NCBI GenBank assembly: GCA_029204225.1
Contig: CM055094.1
Span: 15,252,928 to 15,316,927, forward strand
Origin: Diphasiastrum complanatum
Taxonomy: Eukaryota > Streptophyta > Lycopodiopsida > Lycopodiales > Lycopodiaceae
Reading direction: 5' to 3'
Length of the DNA stretch: 64,000 nucleotides
Position numbers and translations under genes: made by a program. The notes under the pieces were generated by a model. It made no database searches. It was given only the letters and a program-made list of their open reading frames with translations, and was not told the DNA's origin. Shown here piece by piece: positions 1 through 10,727 of the stretch (positions within the stretch are counted from its first letter, which is position 1; every line of letters starts with the position of its first letter).

Positions 1-130
1 CTTGAGCATTCAAGTCTCAAGGGTCAAGATTCAAGAACTATTAAGTTTTAACTAAATTCTAATCATGAATGTCAATGAACAATGAACATTGAAGATTCAA
101 GAATCAACTTTGAAACTTTTAACGTAGTTA

Positions 131-535
131 CTAGACTCTAGTAATATACCTGTCAGGAGCCATGGTGGTGCAACTCTGAAGTTGCTCTCCCAACTTATCC
201 ATAAACTCATAAAGAAGGCCTAAGGTGAAACCCTCTCTATCAGTAAGGCAAAGCAAGCTATAGATAGGCTGCATGGATATGACAATGGAGCGTGCATCAT
301 CCCAAAATGAAGTCCCCATCATGATCACCTCAAATCTCCTGGCCTTGGCCTCTCGTGATCGGCCCCACTCTACCCAATGGGGTGAAACCACTGTCATCCT
401 CAGGCTTCCATGCACTTTTACGAGCCGCTCCAAAACAATGAGCATATAGGCAAACCTAGGATGAAAATCATGAAATAAGATTTGTAATTGGTCATAGCCT
501 ATAGGCAACAAGCAGGCTATACTATATAGCAAAAT
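131..535 (-). pseudogene. hAT transposase fragment (DUF659/RNase H-like exon)
   Basis: This stretch reads as a 133-residue open piece on the minus strand that resembles the middle of plant hAT transposases. It has the RFAYMLIVLERL block, the HGSLR block, an FWDDA segment and the LYEFMDKLG segment, in the same order as in the fuller copy at 27.4-29.8 kb. The reading ends at a GACAG/GTATAT junction that looks like a splice donor, so this is one exon of an intron-containing gene whose next exon lies left of the window. The upstream exons (BED finger, catalytic first half) are not found on the other side. I see no terminal inverted repeats. It is a relic, not a working transposase. The family call is good; exon limits are approximate. 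Confidence 0.7.
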
Positions 536-1504
536 TCAAATTCTATGAGCACTGAAACTTGAAGCTAAAACAAAATTGCAATTTTCAAATCAAAAAATTG
601 TTATTCAACCAAGCGGCTGTCAGCACTGGTTATCAGTACATTGGCTCATCTTATAACATGTTTTGAATCAAGCATGAAAAATGTGCATGGAACGTTTTCA
701 GTCCAGCGATCAATATCAAAGTTTTTTTTGCTTATACTTCACAAAGGCGGCTGTCTGCCGCAATGGTTGTCAGCGCCTATCCTCACATAAAGATTTTGAT
801 TATACTTCACAAAAGCGGCTGTCTGCCATGATGGCTGTCAGCGCCTATCCTAACACTTTGAAGGTATGCAAAAACGCGATTTTAAAGCTATACTGACAGC
901 GACTGTCATCAGCGCATTATGGGCTATCAAAACTTTATGTTGGTCATGCGATTTCAACCAAAAAACAATGGTTATTCAGTACAATATTAAGGAGAAGAAA
1001 AAACAGCGGACACTAGCCAAGAAATGCAATGGCTGTCCGCGCGCCCACTCTCATAAACGATAGTAGAACGTCTACTTTGCATGCACAACCAAAAGTGGAA
1101 TGAAAAACAGTAGGTCTATCGCATTCGTACTTGAGAATGCGATCGTTCTTGTGGTAGATGGGCGCTGTCAAGCCTTCATGATCATTATGCCAGCATAGTG
1201 AGGAGGAAGAAGAGAATAGAGGAGGTAGAGACCTCACAAAGAGAGGCAGTGTATAAATAGCTAACAAGAAGGCTTACCATGAAAGTTTGTAGAAGGATCC
1301 AATCATTGCCTTGTGTGCAAAGCAAAGCATGGTAACCATTGGATGAGACAAGGGTAGATCGTGACCCTTCGGAGAAGAGATTGTTTTTTTTTTTAATTCC
1401 CACTAAAAGGTTAGGCCATTTAGGGGTACACCATTTAAAGGTATACTATCAAAAATTTAAACCGCTTAAAGCGAGAGGGGGTAACATAACAATAGATACT
1501 ATCC

Positions 1505-1506
<2 letters not shown>
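536..1506. other. gene-free stretch with repeated GGCTGTC..GCGC motif
   Basis: No coding region is supported here. The stretch carries about eight copies of a G/C-rich motif of the form GCGGCTGTC..GCGC (near 610, 747, 765, 814, 833, 899, 1030 and 1159) in otherwise AT-rich sequence. The same motif style occurs in the 5' leaders of the Ty3 elements at 10.7, 40.9 and 51.7 kb, so this may be a remnant of a retroelement leader. That link is an inference. Confidence 0.4.
733..850. repeat. two-copy direct repeat of about 50 bp
   Basis: The segments 733-783 and 801-850 are near-identical and lie 68 bp apart. Each begins TATACTTCACAAA and ends TGTCAGCGCCTATCC, with a few substitutions between copies. 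This is a local tandem duplication inside the motif-rich stretch. Confidence 0.75.

Positions 1507-1577
<71 letters not shown>
1507..1577. repeat. (GA)n microsatellite, 3' tail of LINE copy L1
   Basis: This is about 35 GA units with one interruption. It abuts the LINE 3' end that starts TTTATTAATGTCTTCC at 1578. On the LINE sense strand (minus) this reads CATTAATAAA followed directly by (CT)n, so the repeat occupies the position where a poly(A) tail would normally be. Confidence 0.9.
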
Positions 1578-2662
1578 TTTATTAATGTCTTCCGTGCCAA
1601 TAGGCATATAAGACGAAAAAGTGCATATCAAGTGTGTCGTACAGCAGGAGCGTATGAAACGTCTCCATGATATAAACGACTTTGAGTATGGCTCTGCGGG
1701 CAATATGAGTATGTGTAGTACGCCGTCTCTGGTCTCTATGTTGTAAAGAGTCACTGTCGTCGTCACTATCATCCAATCTAAGGTCCGTACGCGATCTACT
1801 GCGGGAGAAAAATGATGTGATCTGGAACTGTGCACAGGATAAGCAGGTGGCCGGTGTAGGTCTTGTCGCAGTAGAAACATCTCTCTGATCACAAGTGCGA
1901 CACATCGTGGATCATCATATGCTATAAGGGACCGCAGTGAGACCGGAGCCTCTCGGAAGAGGCAATGGTATCTCCCTCTGATCTCGTAATAGACTCCCAA
2001 CCTCAATCTCAAGTTGATGTGATGAGACTCGTAACTGGCCCAATGTGAATCTCAGGTCATGGGATAATTTTAAATCTAAATAGCGTGGTAGAACTAGGGT
2101 CCCCACAACATCCATCTCCAAGAAATGAGTCTTGTAATAGTCGCGTTTAACCCCTAACTGGCCCTGCCATGTACAACCAAGATATGCTCTATAGAGGAAA
2201 TGTCTGATATAATCGTGGGTACCCGATGGGAGGTCCGTGATAGAGATACCAAAAGTATCCAATAGACGTGATGCCTGTGAGAACCATGACAAGTGATAGC
2301 CCAGACTATGAAGGTGCTGAGATGATATGAGTGCTACCTATGGGTATCTCTGTGCATCGGTGGGAAGCAGCCTGAGACACTGTATATGTGTGATGAGACT
2401 GAAGATGGCATCAAGTTGTAGACATGCTAGGATAATCTGGTGTGGGATAGAGGGTTTAGCCCGTATCATCCATGATAGCATAAGGACCTGTAGGCATGAG
2501 ATACTGGCTCAATCAACTGAGGTGAGCCCTGGGCACCATGCCTCTGCAGCATACAATGTTGTGGGGGGAGACAAAAGTTTCAAATAACCGACACTTACTC
2601 GGGGCGTCCCGAATAGATCTTGGAAAGCAAACTCGCTCAAGCTGGACCAGGGAGGCATGTCC

Positions 2663-2664
<2 letters not shown>
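1578..2664 (-). mobile_element. LINE copy L1, 5'-truncated (ORF2 C-terminal part and 3' UTR)
   Basis: This is a minus-strand non-LTR retrotransposon fragment. Broken reading frames at 2292-1915 and 2012-1600 give the C-terminal part of ORF2: a TLGQLRVSSHQLEIEVG block, then IRGRYHCLFRE and SLIAYDDPRCVALVIREM. The last two match the fragment at 3633-3328 and a plus-strand scrap at 63.65 kb. An Asp/Ser-rich tail follows, then a 3' UTR ending in a TGCC..GGCA stem-loop (1595-1606) and CATTAATAAA. No endonuclease or polymerase remains, because the copy is cut at 2664, where a (GA)n array begins. The copy is flanked by (TC)n on both sides in its own sense. Confidence 0.7.

Positions 2665-2757
<93 letters not shown>
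2665..2757. repeat. (GA)n microsatellite between LINE copies L1 and L2
   Basis: About 46 uninterrupted GA units. The right edge joins AAAGCTTTATTAACGTC, the 3' end of LINE copy L2 read in antisense. The left edge joins the truncated 5' side of L1. Confidence 0.95.
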
Positions 2758-2760
<3 letters not shown>

Positions 2761-3004
2761 TTTATTAACGTCTGTGCATAAGACCAAAAAGAAAATATGT
2801 ACAAGCAACAGTGGGAGGATCATCCATAGGAGGACGTGGCCGTAAAATGCTATAAACTAGCTACGAATGAAAGTAGAACAAAGCAGAAGTGAAATAAGCC
2901 CACAACCCGGGCCAGGTATATCAGAAGAACTACAGAAAAAGTACCAATGCCCACAACCCGGGCCAGGTGGAGAATAAGTACATATCAGTGAAAGTAAGTG
3001 TGAA
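2758..3004 (-). mobile_element. LINE copy L2, 3'-end remnant
   Basis: About 250 bp between two (GA)n arrays. The end next to 2757 reads, on the minus strand, GACGTTAATAAAGCTTTCTC, which is the family 3' terminus. The rest is non-coding and contains a 20-bp direct repeat beginning GCCCACAACCC (2898 and 2950). I assign it to the LINE family from the 3' terminus only. The body has diverged or is an unrelated 3' UTR. Confidence 0.5.
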
Positions 3005-3028
3005 GAGAGAGAGAGAGAGAGAGAGAGA
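3005..3028. repeat. short (GA)n, 3' tail of LINE copy L3
   Basis: Twelve GA units followed by AAAGCTTTATTAATGTC, again the LINE 3' terminus in antisense orientation. Confidence 0.85.
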
Positions 3029-3327
3029 AAGCTTTATTAATGTCTTTTTCGGCATATAAGACTAATCAGAAAGATGTAATGCGAGCCGCAACATGAGAAA
3101 GAACTAGAGCCTGCTAGTGTCGTCTATGAGCACGAGCATGTGTAGTAGTACGCCTCTGTATAGGATGTTTGGTGATCCTGGCAGTAACGTGATGGTGGGA
3201 AGTACACTGTCTCTGATCTTTATGAGCATGTAAGCGGCTATCATCCTCGTCGTCGTCATAATCATCATCCTTAGGCACTAAATCACGCGATCTCCGCCTA
3301 GTAAAGAATGCTGGACCTATAGATCTG

Positions 3328-3633
3328 TCACAATATGAACATCTCGTGTACCATTAGAGAGACACGTCGTGGGTCTTCATAGGCTATGAGAGAGCGTAGA
3401 GTGGTAGGCATGTCTCGATACAAGCAGTGATATCTCCCTCTGATATCATAGCATACAGGGCATCTAAAGATAAAATGCTCCTCAGACTCCACCTCACCTA
3501 GAGAGCATAACTGGCAAATCCGCTCCTCCCTAGGAATACTATGGAACCTCCCAATCAGGAGCGTCAGGAAGATCGAAGTAGATGTGGAGCATGGATACGT
3601 GAATAGGTTACTAACTGATGAAGAGAACGGCAC
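3328..3633 (-). pseudogene. LINE ORF2 C-terminal domain with zf-RVT-like motif
   Basis: The 101-residue open piece contains a Cys-x2-Cys-x(n)-His-x4-Cys pattern (ICQLC ... EEHFIFRC), as found at the C-terminus of many plant non-LTR polyproteins. It continues with IRGRYHCLYRDMP and SLIAYEDPRRVSLMVHEM, shared with L1. The domain is thought to bind nucleic acid. The frame opens without the preceding polymerase, so this is a remnant of ORF2 of copy L3. Confidence 0.65.
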
Positions 3634-3808
3634 TCGGTATCATATCATGGAAGATGCAATGGTCGGGGTGTGCTGGGATGGGGTTTGGTGGGGAAGGTTA
3701 GTGATGCAACAATGTGGAGAGGTGGTGAGAAAAGCGGCCTGGATGTCGACTCAACTGTTATGAAGAAAGGAGTGCAAAAATTGCCGGTATAGTGGCATGT
3801 AAATGGGA

Positions 3809-4619
3809 TCAAATGTGTACTTGGGTGCTCGGAAAAGCATAGGTAGTGAAGATGGATGAGTGGGCTGGAGGTATGAGATAGTTAACGACACTATGTCCTC
3901 CACTGTGAGGGTGGCATGTATAATTGTCTGAATGTGGCCAACAGGGTAAGCCATTATAAATGGCTAGCTCATGTGCCTCTCCAAACTGTAGTAAGTGCTC
4001 ACCATATGGAGAAGTAGGTCCCAAACTGTCCGCGGAAGTCCTGGTAACTCCAAGCATGTCACTGTCGAGGGCATGAACAAGAAGCTGATCCGTGGTGCTG
4101 TCTATCGCGAAGATGTACGGGCATTAAAATCCTCGGTGAGGAGAATATGCCCCCGCTTTGAGAATCTGATAATATCCGGTGAGAGGTCCTGATATGGAGA
4201 TCCAATACCCTCAGCAAAAGACGAAGACTCTGGTGGAAAGTAACATGTTGCAGTAAAACGATCTCCATCCAAACCAATATCCTGACCCACAAGGTGAGTC
4301 CATATATAGCGGGTCTGCTCGTCATGTCTGATGAACTCAAGGCTCAAGTGTAGAGACTTTCTGTATAAGCAGGCGACCCCACCTGAACCACGGCCACTGG
4401 CAAATCTAGTCTCTCGTCGGAATACTGAGTTCCATCTATATCCAGGAAAAGAAGGAAGTCCTCGCTCCGGGCTCTCGTGTGTCTCCATAAAGAATAATAT
4501 ATCTTGGCCAGTAATAAAATCAACCAGGTCAGTAGAAGATGAATGTATGCCAGCACAGTTCCACACTCCAATCCGAAGGTGGTGTGGATGGGCCCCGGGG
4601 TGCTCCCAACCCCGGGCAC
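3809..4619 (-). pseudogene. LINE endonuclease (EEP, APE-type), frameshifted
   Basis: Two minus-strand open pieces make one apurinic-type endonuclease. The upstream piece (4566-4102) has METHESPE, GRGSGGVACLYR, CYFPPESSSF and DFNAR. After a frame change near 4100, the second piece (4057-3809) runs through LGPTSPYGEHLLQF to GGHSVVNYLI. These are the family motifs around the metal site and the late hydrophobic strand; the usual VVDYL is VVNYL here. The enzyme would nick the target strand for target-primed reverse transcription. The frameshift and the missing polymerase show that it is dead. Confidence 0.75.
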
Positions 4620-5579
4620 CCCAAATCCCTAACTATGGGAACCATCACGAGTTGTACGCACTCATCCATCCCTGTATATGACTCGTATGCCTGACTCCCT
4701 AGCTTCCTTAAAGGCCTTACGCCTCTCCTCCACCTAGATATAGGTAAGATCATCATCCATAAAAATGGTGGAACCACGGAGCTTAGCTCTACACTGTAAA
4801 GTGTCTCGTCTAGTAGCCAAGGAGGTGAAACAGATGATGTGGATGTATCTCTAGCGGTCCTCCATGCTGTGTCCAAACCGTATGTCCGATGTCCTAATGT
4901 GGTATCCAAGAAGCACATGGCCTCTGCTACGACATCTTGTGTATCTGGGATCCCTCTGACCCTAATGTTAAGAGCCTTTTGCTCCCGAGATTTCTCTTCC
5001 TAGATCGTGGCTAAAATGACCGATGTAATGGGAGCACTAGGTTTAGTCCCTTGCTTTAGTACCGATGTCCAAGAAAGGGTTTCCTCCTTTTGTCGTTCAA
5101 TCTTTTGTTCCAACGCCTTGATCATAGTGGTAGTAGACTCGGAGGCGGAAATTTGTTTGTTGCCAATTACTTGCTCTTAATGTGTAATCTTGGACTGTAT
5201 TATATTCCTTAATCTTGGACTGCATCATATTCCTTTCCGTAATCAGCATTGCAACCGTTTCTTTCAACTGCAAGAGTTCTATTTTCATAGTCTGAAAATC
5301 AGCTTTAAACTGATCTTCTTGCCAAGATGAGAACAGTTCGGTGGTGGATTTTGATGGAGTATAGGGAATGGGTGCAAAAAATTTCTTGAGTGGACGAAGA
5401 GAAGAAAAAATAGGTTTAGGAATCCGGAGGAGGCCAGCTGCGGAGGGAGGTTTTGGAGTGGCAATAGAGGCAGAAGCCGAAGGGGCGATGGCGGCAGCGG
5501 CAGTGGCAGAAGGGGCGATGGCGACAGTCAGCGGCAGCTGAGGTGGGAGGCCCTGCCAAGCAGGTTGCAGCACTGCCAC
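4620..5579 (-). pseudogene. LINE ORF1-like protein, broken
   Basis: The first open piece (5579-5097, 160 residues) has an Ala/Pro-rich start and then a heptad-like helix around LQLKETVAMLITERNMM that looks like a coiled coil. Downstream, with frame changes and stops, come ALNIRVRGIPDTQ near 4970 (an RRM-like strand as in LINE ORF1 proteins) and EERRKAFKEARESGIRVIY near 4740-4690 (the ORF1 C-terminal block). Coiled coil, RRM-like and CTD in that order fit an RNA-binding LINE ORF1p. Identification rests on motif order only, and several stops make it non-functional. Confidence 0.55.
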
Positions 5580-5678
5580 GCAGGCAGCTTGGGGGGGGAG
5601 CGGGGAGGGCCCCTACGGGGTGGCATGGCGGAGGGGGAGAGTGGCGCGAGGGGGAGGGAGATGGCGCGCGCGCGCGCG

Positions 5679-5681
<3 letters not shown>

Positions 5682-5746
<65 letters not shown>
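5682..5746. repeat. (GA)n microsatellite at the 5' side of LINE L3
   Basis: About 32 GA units, preceded by a (GC)n run at 5664-5678. Next to it on the right, 5747-5790 contains ATGCC and CATATAAGACG, similar to the LINE 3' end. A fourth, very decayed LINE 3' end (L4) may therefore adjoin it. Confidence 0.85.
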
Positions 5747-5749
<3 letters not shown>

Positions 5750-6866
5750 GAATGCCATATAAGACGACATGTAATATCAATGGAGGCATATGTAACATCT
5801 CAAAAGCAGTAAAGAATAGTTGTTGCTTTTGGCCTACATGACTTTCATGGCTTGGAAGTACGCTCTAGAAAGTTTTTAATTTATAATAATTAATAATTTA
5901 GCTTAGTTACAAGAGATGTTACACTCTTACAGTTTTCATGCACACCCCTCAACACTATTACATGCCTTAGGATATCTTAAAGAGATTGATATACTCTCTC
6001 TCTCAATCCCTTTCCTAACCTGGATCCCACTACGCTATTTAAGGCTTCCATCCCCACACTACTCCCCAATCAACTTTTGCCTCTTCTACTGCCCTTCATG
6101 TGATGCACGAAGCCCTCATTGCCTTCATCTTCTGCCATTTTCTTGATTATCCAACTGTTAGCAGTGAACCCCGCTCGATCTATAATTATGTTGCCAAGTT
6201 TGATCTAAGCAATACACATCTGAGCCATACCCTTTCCTACCACCAATGATAGGTCAAGCTTGTTCAATTGTGGATGAGGCACATTCTCTTATAATTGAGA
6301 GACACAATCACACTATCTTGTGGCCTCTACATCAACAAATACATTTTGAAGGCATCTTAACTAGTGACTTGGCATTCTACTAAGCCTGGCTAGCATTATC
6401 GAGCTTCTAGCCCTAAATAGTTGGACCTCCTAGCTTGCTATGAATAGGCCTAAGGTCTCCTCCTTTGAGAGATTGATTGTGGGAGGCTAGTTCGTAGCTC
6501 AGCATTTTTTTTTGTATAGCTTGGCTGTTTTTGCATTCATCTATAGATCATACTGTCATTATCTTGATTCTAATGGAGATTATCATCATTGCCATTCTAT
6601 ATGTGTCATGTACTTACATTCCTGACTCAGTGTGAACACGTCGGACTTGTAAATTGTAAATTGTAAATATTAAAATGGCTCACACCGACCTGTGGTGTTT
6701 TGTAAGAAAATGTAAATAGCACGTTTTTGGAAACTTGTTGACCTTGGTATAGGGTACTAGGTCTTAATTTAGAGGCTGCTAGACTGACCTCCTAAAAAGT
6801 AGGAGAGTTGACCAATCAACGGGACACGTGTCATATGCTCATTGGGACACTCGGTACAGTGCATGA
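5747..6866. other. gene-free stretch
   Basis: No coding region is supported. The first about 45 bp may be a decayed LINE 3' end. Around 6030 there is a CTATTTAAGGC TATA-like site followed by C/T-rich sequence, the look of an LTR or promoter, but no matching second copy was found in the window. Confidence 0.35.
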
Positions 6867-7990
6867 GTGATACGGGTCGGCGGACGGTCCTCCTACTTGC
6901 TTGCCAATGTGTCAGGGTACTGCCAAGTGGCAAGTGTCGACTGTGCATGGGGCTTGCCATGTGTTGACGTTAAGAAAGGGTCAAGGTTAATTGGGCGCTT
7001 GAGGATTATGTCTAAGTGAGCCTAGAAAGAGGCATTCCTCATCATAATCTATGTAGCAGGTGGTTGGGAGGAGACTTAGCAACAATGCTCTTATGTGTTT
7101 ATGTTTATAACTTGTCATGTACTTTGAAGAGAAGTCAATAAAGTGGATATTTGGTGCCCACATTGGTGTGCTTTGGGTTGGATTTAGATAGCTTTGTGAT
7201 ATTTGGTTGTGTGGGGTTTGGCATCACTTTCACCTTCAGGTAGATGCTAGGTGGGTCAGCGCCATTCTATATGAGTTTTTCTAAACATTTTGAGAGCCCT
7301 GAAGCTTGCAAATTGGAGCCCTATTTGAGCATCTTCTGCTGTCCATCTTGTTTTTTCTCTTTGCTTTTGTAAAAATCAGGATTCTTTAGATTTGCGAAAG
7401 TGTTTGTAACTTTTTCAATTTTTAGTATTTTTTGAATCTAACAGTTGCTATAGGTATCTGGTGGCAGGTCGTTGGTGGGGAAGAGCCTATCAAATCCCTA
7501 TTCAGTGATATGGGCCGGACGGTCCTCCTACTTGCTTGCCAATGTGTCAGGGTACTGCCAAGTGGCAAGTGTCGATTGTGCATGTGGCTCGCCATGTGTC
7601 GACGTTAGGAAAAGGTTAGGGTTAAGTGGGTGCTTGAGAATTATATATAATTGAGCCTAGAGAGAGGCATTCCTCATCATAATCTATGCAGCAAGTGGCT
7701 GGGAGGAGACTTAGCGGCAGTGCTCTTATGTGTGTATGTTTGTGACTTGTCATGTACTTTGAAGAGAAATCAATAAAGTGGAAATTTGGTGCCTGAGGAT
7801 TATGTATAATTGAGCCTAGAGAGAGGCATTCCTCATCATAATCTATGCAGCAAGTGGCTGGGAGGAGACTTAGCGGCAGTGCTCTTATGTGTGTATGTTT
7901 GTGACTTGTCATGTACTTTAAAGAGAAATCAATAAAGTGGTTATTTGGTGCCTACTTTGGTGTGCTTTGGGTTGGATTCAGATAGCTTTG
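6867..7990. repeat. direct-repeat pair of about 330 bp, second copy internally duplicated
   Basis: The segment 6867-7195 recurs at 7506-7985 with roughly 90% similarity by eye. Shared landmarks are CGGACGGTCCTCCTACTTGC, GGCATTCCTCATCATAATC, CATGTACTTTGAAGAGAA and TTTGGTGCC. The second copy contains an extra 159-bp tandem duplication (7664-7822 against 7823-7981). A TATA-less, TGTCA-rich composition and the spacing are compatible with LTRs of a small or deleted retroelement. No tRNA primer site, purine tract or coding piece lies between them, so the class is open. Confidence 0.6.
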
Positions 7991-10263
7991 TGATAATATG
8001 GGGTTCTTATGTCTATTTCTTGCTTTGAGTCTTCTTTTGGCTATAGCTAAGGATTCCATAAACTCCAAGAAATTGCTTCTAAATACATGTGAATTACACT
8101 TGTTTTGATAACCCAGAAAGGCTCCTTCCTCAAAGTTCCTAATAGTGTTAAGGCATACATGAAGCATGCATGCATCTCTAGGTACACGCACCTTATCACA
8201 TGGCTCATGGCCTAATAAAGTCGAAGCTTATTTGCTTAATCAAAAATTGGGACCCCAAGGTCCAACTTATAAAATTGCCATGTAACTAATGATATTTGAG
8301 AAATCCAAATAAATAAGATTGCTAATAATGAATGGTAAGTTCTTAACGAAATGTCCAAAACTTCAATGAAAGGCATGAAGAAGAAGTAGAACACAATGAG
8401 CTTGAAAGTAATGACAAGTCGCTAGATACATCCACTAATAGGCTACAAACTACATTCTTTTGGGCATAGAATTGATCCAGAGAAATTCAACAAACATTTG
8501 CAATGGTTTTCCAACATTCCTAAGTAGGTTGAAACCTCTTAAAAAATCAATTGATTGTTACCAATGGTTGTCTTGGTCAAAGTTTGTCAATGCAAACCAC
8601 ATATGGATTGATAATACTATGTGATAAGGCACATATTCATGGTAAATTATTACCAGGTCACCAACTAAAAATATCAAACAAATTGTACCTTCTAACTTCT
8701 TTACAATTTGCAAAGTATATGTATAGAGATTTAAGTTTCATAAAAAGGTAATAAAATCAATAGAAAATTAACATTTACGTTTTGAGGCTGCACTTTTTGT
8801 CTTCAAAAACATTGAACTCACCTCAAGGCGCATGCATAGTAATACTTGGAATAGAAGAACTAGAAATTTGATAATATGTCCTCCAAATTCTTCTCTTCCA
8901 CATATACCTCCAATGTCATCTCTTTCTGTTCCAAATGTTGTATTACAAGCTGACTCCATCCTTTGTAGAGGACGACTTAAAGGAGAATGTTCACTTGTTT
9001 GTGGTTGGTGATATGTTCTATGAATTGAAGGATTTGACCATTTCGTGCCAACCAGAAATGTGAAAAATTCTGCAATACTGCCAACAACATACCAATCTTG
9101 ACTAGTTGCATCTTGTTGTTAATAAAATAGTGATCTTAGTCCAAAGAATACAACTAGATGGTTCTTTGCTATTTTCAAATAATTTCAAATTAGTCTCAAC
9201 TAGCATAAAAAAAACATGACTTTCAGGCAAAATGGAAATTAGCATCTACAACAAAATGCATGAAACTTCTTCCCACAATCACAATTTGACAATGTTATAC
9301 ACTTGTTACTAAATCTATGTGTTCGGATATGTTCTAACAAGTCTATAACTATCAACGTAGCATATTTTTAAATACTTTGAAATTAACATAAAATACAAAA
9401 ATAAAAGAAACACATATGTCAAGATACAAGGAAAATCAGCAATTACAAAAACTATCATGAAAATTATTGCAACAACTAATCTTAAAATGGCTAAACACTT
9501 GCTACTAAATCTACAAGTCTGAAAATGCTCAAAAACATCTACGACTATTGCAATGTATATAGAAAGATTGTGACAGCAAAGCTAACGCTCATTTATCATA
9601 TTTCATGAATTTCATGCGTACATTCATATGGATTCTAAGTCCTGAAATTGTAAAGAGTTTAACATCCCCAAAATTTGGGCATACATTCATGGAGGCTTGC
9701 GCTCAATGTAAATAGAACACACTTATTGTTGCATTTGCACCCTTTTCACATCAAGGAACAAAAGAATCTTTTATGGAGTAGAAAGTGTGCTTAATAATAA
9801 CTAGTGTTGAATTCAATGATAGCCAACAATCTTGGTCCATCATTCATAATTTCTTATGACACTAAAGCCTTTCAGATGTTACTAAGATCAATTATATTCA
9901 CAATTATTGATAATGGGTCACTATGTTTGCATCTGATTTCCAAAAGGATCGTAGCTTAAATTCCTCTTTCGAGTGGATTATCTCATTATTGAAAGTTGTC
10001 TTCATGCTTGTTTAGTGCCACTAGCACCTTAGTAACTTGACAAACCTTTCTCAACCTCTAGTGTTAGAAAGCTTCCTCAAGAAGATCACCCTTATAGGCA
10101 TCTTAAAAATTTGTGAACAAACTCCTTGAATTACCACTTTATGATTCAAAAAATGTAATTACACAGGTACGAACAGATCCATGATTATCATGCATAGAAA
10201 GCAAACAAAATCGTAAAATTTCCAACTACGTTATTAAGAAAGATCAACAATGGACTTACTCCT
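7991..10263. other. AT-rich stretch, nothing recognised
   Basis: About 2.3 kb of AT-rich sequence with only short open frames lacking known motifs. No RNA gene, clear repeat or element end was identified before the Ty3 LTR at 10264. Confidence 0.4.
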
Positions 10264-10715
10264 AGTTATCGACTCGGCTCATTACATTCGCCACGTCCAT
10301 TTACATTTACTTTACTTTATGCATAAGCAGGCCTTGGGCCCTTTTTTTATTCATTATGGACACTTAGACTTTATGGTTGGCCTTGGGCCTTATCATTCTT
10401 TATTTGGACATTTGGACATATTACTGGAGTGTGGGGGCCTTCTTGGAGGGCACACCATTATCCCTCCCAGTTGGGCCCCTGCCATTGGAAGCTTCCTTTT
10501 TAGGGCTTCCTTTAGGCTATAAGTAGAGAATCTGTGTCATTTGTTATTAAGCTGATGTTGATCTCTCTCTTTAGTCTCCTTAATCTCTCTCTTTCCTGCT
10601 TTCTAGGGTTAAGCCTTGCTTATGTGATGCTTTCATAGCTTAGCTAGGGTTAAATCTTGCTTATGTGATGCTTTCGTAGCTTAGCTCTAGATCAATTGTG
10701 GCTTCATTCGTAACT
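10264..10715 (+). repeat. 5' LTR of P3
   Basis: It starts AGTTATCGACTCGG and ends ATTCGTAACT, the same AGTTA...TAACT termini as in P1. It is longer than the 418-bp P1 LTR because a 41-bp unit near the end (GGGTTAAGCCTTGCTTATG...) is present twice (10605-10645 and 10646-10686). A CTATAAGTA TATA-like site lies near 10518. Confidence 0.85.
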
Positions 10716-10727
10716 TGGTATCAAAGC
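10716..10727 (+). other. primer-binding site (initiator-Met tRNA type) of P3
   Basis: TGGTATCAAAGC directly follows the LTR. It differs by one base from the TGGTATCAGAGC site of the related elements and would prime minus-strand DNA synthesis. Confidence 0.8.

Larger units (their letters stand above)
3029..5681 (-). mobile_element. LINE copy L3, nearly full span with reverse transcriptase deleted
   Basis: This minus-strand element has recognisable parts in the expected order: GC-rich 5' region (5681-5450), ORF1 (5579-4700), endonuclease (4619-3809), ORF2 C-terminus with a Cys/His motif (3633-3328) and 3' UTR to the (GA)n at 3005-3028. The reverse transcriptase that should lie between endonuclease and C-terminus is missing; the break falls between about 3809 and 3633. 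The 5' flank is another (GA)n array (5682-5746). The sequence ends AGACATTAATAAAGC then (TC)n instead of poly(A). It cannot move by itself. Confidence 0.75.

Noticed and set aside
1013-1611. Several overlapping open frames, including one with a long Arg-Glu repeat
   Set aside because: The repeat is translation of the (GA)n microsatellite and the rest lacks any domain; not a gene.
5528-5812. Open frames on both strands through the GC-rich and (GA)n region
   Set aside because: Composition-driven (Gly/Arg/Glu or Ser/Leu runs) over the LINE 5' region and microsatellite.
6867-7990. CRISPR-like array, because of repeated units
   Set aside because: Only two to three long units and a eukaryotic context; this is a direct or tandem repeat.
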